Assembly: GCF_000621165.1 (NCBI RefSeq)
Contig: NZ_JHZA01000001.1
Span: 992,001-1,056,000 of the forward strand
Direction of reading: 5' to 3'
Length of the DNA: 64,000 bases
From: Enterovibrio calviensis DSM 14347
GTDB lineage: Bacteria > Pseudomonadota > Gammaproteobacteria > Enterobacterales > Vibrionaceae
Part shown: positions 56,484 through 63,080 of the stretch, piece by piece
Numbering within the stretch: the stretch's first letter is position 1
Layout: every line of letters begins with the position of its first letter
Position numbers and translations under genes: made by a program
Notes under the pieces: model-generated
What the model saw: the letters and a program-made list of their open reading frames with translations, nothing else
The model's database searches: none
Told to the model about the DNA's origin: nothing

Positions 56484-56500
56484 ACTCACCGGAGGTGAGT
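56484..56500. promoter_or_regulatory. Palindrome before the leftward gene pair
   Basis: ACTCACC-GGA-GGTGAGT is a perfect 7-bp inverted repeat about 40 bases upstream of the 100-residue gene, a likely repressor site. Within 56446-56820 there are also hairpins GTGGTAAA/TTTACCAC (56742-56759) and GTGTCCG/CGGACAC (56783-56804), but no gene. Confidence 0.55.
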
Positions 56501-56820
56501 TATATAGGTACTCTGATGGATAAAGAAGTTCTTAAAATAATATATTAGTAAGCTCTAATACTCGAACTCACTAATAAAATGCTGGAAGCATTTCCCCTGA
56601 TTTATCATCAACACCGCAACACTCATTTAAGCTCACTGAGAAGCCCACTACGAAGAGATTGGTTCTATGGTAAGTAGTTCATCTATTTCACATAGTGGTG
56701 ACCACTGAGGGTCACCCAACTAAGTTATTGAATTTAGTAGTGTGGTAAAAGTTTACCACCCCTTTCTTTAAGGGTTTGGGGTGTGTCCGTAAAGTCTCGG
56801 ACACTACTAAAAACAAGTAG

Positions 56821-57012
56821 TTACCCTTCATAGGGAAGATTGAACTGAGCTTCATCATGAGCTTGTTGGTTCATTATCTCTGATAGCTGTTCTTGTAATG
56901 CTGGAACTAATTCAAGAGGGATTGGAATAAACCTGCTAGCAGTCTTTGAAGTTCTAAGTGTAATTATTAGTTGGTCATTGTTATTGATGAATAATTGTTC
57001 TAGTTGAGGCTT
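56821..57012 (-). CDS. Small phage protein, unknown (63 residues)
   Basis: Reads MKPQLEQLFINNNDQLIITLRTSKTASRFIPIPLELVPALQEQLSEI. The ATG at 57012 has GGAAT upstream. It is the first leftward gene next to the divergent control region and could be an early or lysogeny gene. No family recognised. Confidence 0.5.
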   Translation of the reverse strand, partial: KPQLEQLFINNNDQLIITLRTSKTASRFIPIPLELVPALQEQLSEIMNQQAHDEAQFNLPYEG

Positions 57013-57073
57013 CATTAAGCTATTCCAAATATATCTGTGAAACATTTCACAGAGGGTTTTAGGTTATATTTCT

Positions 57074-57098
57074 TATTGTATAGCTGAGTTATACAATA
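57074..57098. promoter_or_regulatory. Operator-like palindrome in the divergent control region
   Basis: TATTGTATA (57074-57082) and TATACAATA (57090-57098) are a perfect inverted repeat with a seven-base spacer. It lies between the leftward 63-residue gene and the rightward ribbon-helix-helix gene, the expected site of a phage switch operator. Confidence 0.65.
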
Positions 57099-57159
57099 GC
57101 TCCATCGGGTTGAGACAAGAACTTAACCCAGTTCTTTAAAAGCCTGAGAGATAATTATA

Positions 57160-57306
57160 ATGAAATCTGTTTTAAGAGCATTCCGTATTCCAACAGAACT
57201 TTCTGAAGCAATCGACAAGATGGCAGAAGAGGAAACGAGAACAGTAACTAATATGGTGCTGGTCTTGCTGAAGGAAGCAATTAAAGCTCGAAAGAATTCT
57301 AACTAA
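57160..57306 (+). CDS. Arc-type ribbon-helix-helix protein
   Basis: A 48-residue protein reading MKSVLRAFRIPTELSEAIDKM, then AEEETRTVTNMVLVLLKEAIKARKN. The start strand (LRAFRIP) and two helices with the alternating pattern of Arc/MetJ repressors are visible. It is a good candidate regulator for the palindrome 60 bases upstream. Too short for routine gene calling. Followed by its own terminator. Confidence 0.7.
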   Translation: MKSVLRAFRIPTELSEAIDKMAEEETRTVTNMVLVLLKEAIKARKNSN

Positions 57307-57315
57307 GAAATGAAA

Positions 57316-57345
57316 AAGCCCTGATATGTGGTCAGGGCTTAATGT
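57316..57345 (+). terminator. Terminator after the ribbon-helix-helix gene
   Basis: AAGCCCTGA (57316-57324) pairs with TCAGGGCTT (57332-57340), followed by AATGTTT. The T-tract is imperfect. Confidence 0.75.
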
Positions 57346-57367
57346 TTACTACAAAGGAAACAAGATT

Positions 57368-58207
57368 ATGTTACTACAAAAAACAACCACTGAAAACCTA
57401 CAAGAAGTTATTAAGATGAACGGTGGTGTTATCGCTACTTCTCAATTGGCTACAGTACTTGGTAAATCACATCAACACCTTACAGATAAGCTGGCTAAAT
57501 CTTGCACGCTAACGAATTTCGTGACCGTTCAGGAATCGTACAATTCTGGTAAGAATACTCGAACTGCTTACCTACTACCTGAGAAAGAAGCTATGGCTTT
57601 GGCTATGAGCTACGACATGAACTTAGGTATGAAGGTTTACCAAGCATTCCAAGATTACAAGGCTGCACTGGAAGCAGTTCAGAATGCTACTTCACTTGCT
57701 GAAGCTAAAGCGATTGCTAAGGAAGCACTCAACGTAAGAATCTTTGAGGCAATTGGTTCTAAGCATGGAAAGGTTGGTTCTCTGTTGAATGAAGCCTTTA
57801 TAGAGAATACCCCTGCTAAAGCTAACGCTCTTATTAGAGGTGAGTACCGTAACCAAGCTAATGTTCTGAATGCAGACATTGCTTACCGTAAGAAGTTCTT
57901 GGAAGCATGGATTAGAAGTATTGATACTCAGGTTGTCATTGCTAAAGAAGCTGAAGACTTTGTTCAAGTGCTTGCACTAGGCAATGAAAGAGGCAAGGTG
58001 ATTGCCATTCAGAAGCACATTCTTGAGTACAACCTAACTAAAGCTGAACAACGTATTAAACAGTTGGAAGCTAAGGAGCAGACACCGGAAGTTAAGGCTG
58101 AGTTGGCTGCTATGGTTCAAGAGGCTTCAAATGTAATCCCGACGTTCACAGGTATTTCTTCTTTCTTCACAGCAGAAGACATTGCTGCATCAATCAAAAC
58201 CAACTAA
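57368..58207 (+). CDS. Rha-like phage regulatory/antirepressor protein
   Basis: A 279-residue protein. The N-terminal ~100 residues match the Rha pattern: GVIATSQLATVLGKSHQHLTDKLAK, then YNSGKNTRTAYLLPEKEAMALAMSYDMNLGMKVYQAFQDYK. The rest is helical. Such proteins act as phage regulators or antirepressors. ATG 57368 follows AAGGAAAC; the 14 codons upstream overlap the preceding terminator. Confidence 0.75.
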   Translation: MLLQKTTTENLQEVIKMNGGVIATSQLATVLGKSHQHLTDKLAKSCTLTNFVTVQESYNSGKNTRTAYLLPEKEAMALAMSYDMNLGMKVYQAFQDYKAALEAVQNATSLAEAKAIAKEALNVRIFEAIGSKHGKVGSLLNEAFIENTPAKANALIRGEYRNQANVLNADIAYRKKFLEAWIRSIDTQVVIAKEAEDFVQVLALGNERGKVIAIQKHILEYNLTKAEQRIKQLEAKEQTPEVKAELAAMVQEASNVIPTFTGISSFFTAEDIAASIKTN

Positions 58208-58214
58208 TTGAATA

Positions 58215-58237
58215 GGGAGGCTACGGCTTCCCTTTTT
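58215..58237 (+). terminator. Terminator after the Rha-like gene
   Basis: GGGAGGC and GGCTTCCC form a short stem (with one G-T pair) followed by TTTTTT. Confidence 0.75.
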
Positions 58238-58255
58238 TGTATCTGGAGATACGAC

Positions 58256-58684
58256 ATGAGAATGACACCTAAGAAGACCATCACTGAATTAAATCTGATT
58301 GGTTCAATGCTACTAGAGTTACATGCCCAACTACCTGTTAGTGAGTTTAATGAAATGCTCCACAATCAATTCTCAAGGGTTTATGCAAAGGAGAAGGGCA
58401 TTACACCTAGTAGAGCTAACCGAGTGCTTAGAGGTGCAATGAGGCTTACTGAGTTCGGTAAAGGATGGGAATATATCGGTAAGGCTAACGTGTTAACCGG
58501 ACTATTCAAGAAAGGTAATGAACTTCTACTTCGATATGCTCAAGAGTTAATGAGTCAAGTAGGTGGTAGCAGGGCTTACAAGACTGCTGCTAATGAAATC
58601 AAACGATTGATTAAGTTGGTTCAGGCTAAGTTTGATATTGCTGAAGCTATCCATGTATCAAGACTAACCTTTGATTGGTACTAA
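58256..58684 (+). CDS. Phage protein, unknown (142 residues)
   Basis: A basic helical protein (MRMTPKKTITELNLIGSMLLELHAQLP...). A TGGAG ribosome site supports ATG 58256. No membrane segment or recognisable motif. The next small gene starts two bases after its stop. Confidence 0.6.
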   Translation: MRMTPKKTITELNLIGSMLLELHAQLPVSEFNEMLHNQFSRVYAKEKGITPSRANRVLRGAMRLTEFGKGWEYIGKANVLTGLFKKGNELLLRYAQELMSQVGGSRAYKTAANEIKRLIKLVQAKFDIAEAIHVSRLTFDWY

Positions 58685-58685
58685 C

Positions 58686-58886
58686 ATGAAGCTGATGAAG
58701 TTCCAGTATCAAGAGAGAGTAGTTAGAAGTGTTACCCCAACAGACAGGAAGTTCAACGTTAAGTATGGTCTACGGATGACTGAGAAATACTTATCCTTAC
58801 CTCCGAAGTATCAGAAGATAATAGATGAGGCTAAAGATAAAAGTGAAGCATGGTCACTATTGTACTTTGCTGGTATCGCTAAATAA
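58686..58886 (+). CDS. Small basic phage protein, unknown (66 residues)
   Basis: Reads MKLMKFQYQERVVRSVTPTD and onward; rich in Lys/Arg. It starts directly after the upstream stop, so translation is probably coupled. A terminator follows. Confidence 0.55.
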   Translation: MKLMKFQYQERVVRSVTPTDRKFNVKYGLRMTEKYLSLPPKYQKIIDEAKDKSEAWSLLYFAGIAK

Positions 58887-58910
58887 GGAGTAGCTTAGGC
58901 TGCTCCTTTT
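58887..58910 (+). terminator. Terminator
   Basis: GGAGTAGC (58887-58894) pairs with GCTGCTCC (58899-58906) allowing one G-T pair, followed by TTTT. Confidence 0.8.
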
Positions 58911-58990
58911 GTCGTTTATAGGGTATAAGATTCTTGGTTCAATTCTATTAAGGTAATGACACATGCAGGCATGGTTAGGGTGACTTTTGA

Positions 58991-59084
58991 TTGGTAATAC
59001 CCTTAATAACTTGTATACTTCCGTTGTTGGCTAGGTCGGCTTAATTACCCGACTGAACGAGGTTCGCTTATTCCTCTGCCAACA
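58991..59084 (+). ncRNA. Promoter and three-way-junction RNA candidate
   Basis: A promoter TTGGTA (58991-58996) - 17 bases - TATACT (59014-59019) is followed at once by a fold with outer stem TGTTGGC/GCCAACA (59025-59031, 59078-59084) enclosing GTCGG/CCGAC (59035-59039, 59049-59053) and GAGG/CCTC (59059-59062, 59073-59076). It lies in the leader of the homing-endonuclease-like gene. No known riboswitch or ribozyme core is recognisable. Confidence 0.55.
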
Positions 59085-59122
59085 TCCTCCTTCCTAATAA
59101 GCATTAAAATGAGCGTACTAAT

Positions 59123-59797
59123 ATGATTAAGAAGATTCCTGCCGATATGGTAGAAGGCAGCACATTTGTAACTAAGCATTGTGGTGATGTAGTGGTTCTC
59201 GAATATACCAACTCAAACCATATTAAGGTTAAGTTTATTAAGACAGGTTACGTGACCGTAGCTGCGTCGGGTAATATCCGTAAAGGTGAAGTAGGAGACC
59301 CTCTACAACCTTCATTGGCCGGAGTAGGCTATATGGGTATAGGTAAATACCCCACTAAGAGTTTAAAGACTGGGAAATGTAATAAATGTTATGTTCTTTG
59401 GGCTGGCATGATTAATCGCTGCTATAACCCAACCAGTACTCCTTACAAGTTCTATGGTGCTAAAGGTGTACGTGTGTGTGATGAATGGCACAACTACCAG
59501 AACTTTGCAGCATGGGCTAATACTGCTGGTTACTTTGAAGGTGCTCAACTAGATAAAGATGTGCTGGGTGGGGATGTTAAGTTGTATAGCCCTGAGACTT
59601 GTCAGTTTATAGATAAAACAACCAATGTGGTGTTTAGTGGTGCTAAATCTTTTAAATTTGTATCACCTGTAGGTGAAATTGTAACAGGTTCGAATATTCG
59701 TGTGATGGCAGAAAAATACAATTTGAGTTATTCATGCATGGTACAAGTGTCTTCAGGTAAAATTAAAAAGCATAAAGGATGGAGTTTAAGCCTATGA
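59123..59797 (+). CDS. Homing-endonuclease-like (HNH/AP2-type) phage protein
   Basis: A 224-residue protein. The middle part (YVLWAGMINRCYNPTSTPYKFYGAKGVRVCDEW, then LDKDVLGGDVKLYSPETCQFID) matches the conserved frame of phage free-standing homing endonucleases. The C terminus (SNIRVMAEKYNLSYSCMVQVSSGKIKKHKGWSL) looks like a nuclease-associated DNA-binding module. The first ~75 residues form a separate beta domain. A five-codon leader (ATG 59109) ends overlapping this start. No good ribosome site is visible. Confidence 0.6.
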   Translation: MIKKIPADMVEGSTFVTKHCGDVVVLEYTNSNHIKVKFIKTGYVTVAASGNIRKGEVGDPLQPSLAGVGYMGIGKYPTKSLKTGKCNKCYVLWAGMINRCYNPTSTPYKFYGAKGVRVCDEWHNYQNFAAWANTAGYFEGAQLDKDVLGGDVKLYSPETCQFIDKTTNVVFSGAKSFKFVSPVGEIVTGSNIRVMAEKYNLSYSCMVQVSSGKIKKHKGWSLSL

Positions 59798-59949
59798 GCC
59801 TCACTTGCGGTGAATGGTACGAGAAGATGATTGCTCTACGTTCGAAGGAATGGGAACAGCTTATTGAGAGTGGTTCGATTAAAGCAGCAATGGTTAAGAT
59901 GAATGATGTGGTTGCGTACAAGCAGATGTTAGAAAGGGTAAGTCAGTAG
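59794..59949 (+). CDS. Small helical phage protein (51 residues)
   Basis: Reads MSLTCGEWYEKMIALRSKEW and onward to MLERVSQ. Its ATG overlaps the stop of the upstream gene (ATGA), with AAGGATGGAG before it, so it is translationally coupled. Function unknown; missed by length-limited gene callers. Confidence 0.6.
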   Translation: MSLTCGEWYEKMIALRSKEWEQLIESGSIKAAMVKMNDVVAYKQMLERVSQ

Positions 59950-60450
59950 ATAAAAGAAAGGCCACTACTAAGAGTGACCTAAACGATGACTACCAATGTA
60001 AGACTCATTCGTAAACCATCTGGAGACATTACTAATAAACAGAAACTAAATGGTATGTCATATGTCATCACATGTACAGCCATTATATTTACAGTCACTA
60101 GGTTATATTGTATTATCTTTACATCAACTAACGGCATTAAGTTAATTGGTTCGATATAGGACGAAGTACAAGTTCTGCATTAAACGAATTGAATTAAAGC
60201 GGTTACTTCAGGAAGGTTAACTCTGAAATGAATTAGTAGTGGTTAAGGCTCACAATGGTAAACCGAAAGGTCAATGCAGTGATACCCAAGACTACGAAGG
60301 CTCAAGAAGGAAATAGACTTCCAACTATAATTGAATTGATTGTTACCCTAGCTAGGTAATGATTAGTTCATGTAGATGAGACCGGATAGCTACCAATCTC
60401 ACCTACTAGCATAAGCCAGCCTAGAGCTGGTTTTTGCACATCTAAATTCC
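59950..60450 (+). other. Spacer with possible 34-codon ORF and terminator
   Basis: A small frame at 60255-60359 (MVNRKVNAVIPKTTKAQEGN...) has AAGG seven bases upstream but no other support. A terminator CCAGC/GCTGG (60416-60430) with TTTTT follows, so a rightward transcript probably ends here. Nothing else is clear. Confidence 0.4.
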
Positions 60451-60744
60451 CTACAGTACTGCCATCTTCATAATACTCCCCAACTCAATACCAGATGCAT
60501 TAAGTGCGGCAGTCAATGCCAGTAAAGCAGCAGCATACTTAGCTAACTTACTTTCTACGGCAGTTACCCTAGCTTCAAGTGTTTGGTTCGATTCCATCAA
60601 TGTAGTAAGCCGAGCAATAGCCATATCTAATCTATGAATAGCTTGGGTCACGTTTACATCTGATTGACGGATATGAGCAACTTCCACTGCAATGTTTTGT
60701 ACTTGGGTCTCAACAGCACTGAGACGCTCGTTCTGTGTTTCCAT
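60451..60744 (-). CDS. XhlA-like coiled-coil protein with C-terminal membrane segment
   Basis: A 97-residue protein. An N-terminal coiled coil (about residues 5-70, METQNERLSAVETQVQNIAVEVAHI) is followed by one hydrophobic segment (YAAALLALTAALNASGIELG). This is the layout of XhlA/haemolysin-type phage lysis accessory proteins. It faces the endolysin-like gene on the other strand. Confidence 0.6.
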   Translation of the reverse strand: METQNERLSAVETQVQNIAVEVAHIRQSDVNVTQAIHRLDMAIARLTTLMESNQTLEARVTAVESKLAKYAAALLALTAALNASGIELGSIMKMAVL

Positions 60745-60812
60745 GAGTATTCCTTTGGATTAATTAACACATCTCTTCTGGATGCTTACCTTAGTAAATA
60801 ACAGATATAAAA

Positions 60813-60836
60813 AAACCAGTCTACGAAGACTGGTTT
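60813..60836 (-). terminator. Terminator between leftward genes
   Basis: AAACCAGTC (60813-60821) pairs with GACTGGTTT (60828-60836). On the minus strand the stem is followed by a T-run. It ends transcription from the zinc-finger gene. Confidence 0.85.
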
Positions 60837-61041
60837 AGTACCTTTGTTTATCTCTTTAGGTTAGAGGCTTATACAGACAGCAGGAGGTGCGCTTATAAGC
60901 TGAGTCAGTGATTATTGTGTCCTATCAACGAGCATCATTTCAGATGCCATAACACTTCAAACCACATTTATTATTATTGTTATTATGGTTCGCTTGGATA
61001 GCCATCACACTCTCGGCTTCCATCTTTGTCTAACAAAAAAT

Positions 61042-61269
61042 CTACGCCACCACCGTTACGTACCGCTTACTCTTAATTGCTAACTCTCGGTAATAATCAT
61101 CACGACAGTCACAATCACAGAATACTGCTGAAGTAACACTTAACTCTTCCTCACAGTAATTACAGATGCCACGTTTCATTGTTGGTTCGACCGTTGAAGT
61201 TCTGGCTAAAGCAATTGCTTCATGTAACACAGCATCACAGTAGTCATTAACCTTATCAATTAAGTCCAT
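61042..61269 (-). CDS. Small zinc-finger protein, TraR/DksA-like
   Basis: A 75-residue protein with a four-cysteine finger (ICNYCEEELS, then AVFCDCDCRDDYYRE). It resembles the short TraR/DksA-type proteins of phages that bind RNA polymerase, though it lacks an obvious acidic coiled-coil tip. Leftward, single gene. Confidence 0.6.
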   Translation of the reverse strand: MDLIDKVNDYCDAVLHEAIALARTSTVEPTMKRGICNYCEEELSVTSAVFCDCDCRDDYYRELAIKSKRYVTVVA

Positions 61270-61361
61270 CTATATACTCTCGGTTGAGTTAAGTTAGGTC
61301 GTAAGATATAGATAAGCTCAGATTAAGTAAATACCAATAATTATAATAATAGGTAGTTTCT

Positions 61362-61724
61362 GTGAAGATATTAGCAAGAACTGAGCATTTTAATCCTAAA
61401 TATGACCTGAAATTGGTCTGTAGTTGTGGATGTGGGAATTCAGTCTCTCAAGGGTTACTTGATAGGGTTGAGCTAGTACGTAGGTTATTTGGCAAGCCCA
61501 TGAGAGTTACATCGGGATATAGGTGTGAGGCTTACAATAAGAAGGTAGGTGGAGCTAAGAACAGTATGCACCTTACTGGTAATGCAGTAGACATTGCATG
61601 TACTGATTCAAGTGATAGGGCAAGGTTAATTAGGTTGGGTCTACATGCTGGCATGAGTATAGGTATTCGTGAGGATATGATTCACTTCGACATTAGACCA
61701 CATCAGATTGTATTCACTTATTAA
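61362..61724 (+). CDS. M15-family peptidase, endolysin-like
   Basis: A 120-residue D-Ala-D-Ala carboxypeptidase-like enzyme of the M15_3 type. Zinc ligands are visible as H70 and D77 (SMHLTGNAVDI) and H108 (EDMIHFD), with conserved VTSGYRCEAYNKKVGG before them. It should cleave peptidoglycan stem peptides at lysis. The start appears to be GTG 61362. Confidence 0.88.
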   Translation: MKILARTEHFNPKYDLKLVCSCGCGNSVSQGLLDRVELVRRLFGKPMRVTSGYRCEAYNKKVGGAKNSMHLTGNAVDIACTDSSDRARLIRLGLHAGMSIGIREDMIHFDIRPHQIVFTY

Positions 61725-61976
61725 GCCCTGAGAGGCAACAGGAGAAGAGTTGATATTCAAGGGTATCAGCATCAAGTAAAAGAGAATGGATGCAGGACAG
61801 GGGGGGATAGATGGGGTGTAGAAGTACATATATACATAACCCACTAATACTCGTTTATACACTAATTCTGCTCGGAGACTCTTTTTTTCCTGAGTGGTAA
61901 CTGTTAGTAATAACCGTATCAATAGGCTCTCTACAGTGACCGTAGGAGGCTTATCTTTATTGGTTCAGGTGAATGT

Positions 61977-62432
61977 ATGCCATTACCAAAGCTCTGTTCT
62001 GAGAATGGATGCAAGACCATATCTAGGGATGGTTCACATAAATGTATTGCTCACAGGAAGGTTAGACGTAGAAATGAAGTGGTAGAGAGAAGTGCCTTCT
62101 ATTTAACTCCAAGATGGAAAAGGTTCTCTAAATCATTACGTCAACGTAGACCCATTTGTGAGTGCTGTAATAAAGAGATTGCTACTGATGTAGACCACTG
62201 GATAGAACGAAGCATAGACCCATCTGAGCTTTATTGGTTCGATGAAAGGAATATGGTTTGTCTCTGTAAAAGTTGTCACTACAGGAAAGGCAACAAATTA
62301 CGTAGATGGATTCAAGACAATGACCACAAGCAAATATATCAATACCTCTGGAATTGGCATCCTAGACCGTCTGAGAGGGATTATCTCAACGATTGGATAC
62401 AAGAGGCAGTTAAGGAAAGAAGCCAAGGCTAA
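61977..62432 (+). CDS. HNH endonuclease next to terminase
   Basis: A 151-residue HNH nuclease. Zinc Cys pairs are CECC and CLCKSCH; the HNH core reads DVDHWIERSID then ERNMVCLCKSCHYRKGNK. HNH proteins beside P27/Terminase_1 genes assist DNA packaging in HK97-like phages, and its position supports that role here. Confidence 0.85.
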   Translation: MPLPKLCSENGCKTISRDGSHKCIAHRKVRRRNEVVERSAFYLTPRWKRFSKSLRQRRPICECCNKEIATDVDHWIERSIDPSELYWFDERNMVCLCKSCHYRKGNKLRRWIQDNDHKQIYQYLWNWHPRPSERDYLNDWIQEAVKERSQG

Positions 62433-62637
62433 GCGTAAATACGAGAAGCTGTGCAGGAAGTTTAACTTCGGTATTAACCCTAGTGCTACTCGTGAATATT
62501 ACCTTGTGATGAATGGTTCTCTCTTTCGGATTCTGTTCTTGGAAGTGGGTTTAAGTATCACTGATGGTGAGGGTCAATTCGTTGAATGCCAGTTAACCAG
62601 ATTGAAAGTATTGAAAGCCTTCGTTAAGAACAGCTAA
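62320..62637 (+). CDS. Phage protein, unknown, overlapping the HNH gene
   Basis: The frame remains open from 62242 to 62637 and extends about 200 bases beyond the HNH stop. I give ATG 62320, but the true start could be later, near the HNH end. The unique part reads KFNFGINPSATREYYLVMNGSLFRILFLEVGLSITDGEG. No family recognised. Confidence 0.45.
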   Translation: MTTSKYINTSGIGILDRLRGIISTIGYKRQLRKEAKAKRKYEKLCRKFNFGINPSATREYYLVMNGSLFRILFLEVGLSITDGEGQFVECQLTRLKVLKAFVKNS

Positions 62638-62678
62638 TTACACCTTACCTAAAACAATAATAATAAAAAGGTAATGAG

Positions 62679-63080
62679 ATGAAACTTAATGCTATGCCCT
62701 CGGCAATTCAATTGCCACCTAAAGACCTACAGAAATACACCTCAATTAAGAACATGCTTGAGGCTGAACGAGCACTACAACCAAGTGACTTAGATGCTAT
62801 TGCTTTGATGGTTCTGAACATGGGAATCATGAATGATGCTTTGGTATCTATCCGTACTGATGGTGTAGTTCTGGTGTCTGTTACTGCTCACGGTCAGGTA
62901 CACAAATCTAATCCTGCTAACGAAGTATTTGCACGAGCAAACGTAGCTGTTAAGGGATTGATGGAGCAGCTTCTAATGACACCAAAAGCTAAGGCTTTGA
63001 TTGGTTCAATTGCAGAGAAGGTAGAGGAAGAAGACCCACTTACAGCAGCATTGAAGGCTCGTTCTAAGCGAGGCAAGTAA
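62679..63080 (+). CDS. Terminase small subunit, P27 type
   Basis: A 133-residue helical protein. The C-terminal half (NPANEVFARANVAVKGLMEQLLMTPKAKALIG) matches the P27-family small terminase pattern (NPxxxxxxxAxxxxxxLxxxLGLTPxxRxRL). It recognises phage DNA for packaging. Its stop overlaps the large-subunit start (TAATG). Confidence 0.82.
   Translation: MKLNAMPSAIQLPPKDLQKYTSIKNMLEAERALQPSDLDAIALMVLNMGIMNDALVSIRTDGVVLVSVTAHGQVHKSNPANEVFARANVAVKGLMEQLLMTPKAKALIGSIAEKVEEEDPLTAALKARSKRGK

Noticed and set aside
59025..59084. Hammerhead ribozyme
   Set aside because: The three-way junction and a CTGAACGA string suggested it, but the required CUGANGA core and matching GAAA are not in the right places.
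61894..62085. A 63-codon frame before the HNH gene
   Set aside because: It overlaps the HNH start in another frame, has no ribosome site and resembles nothing.
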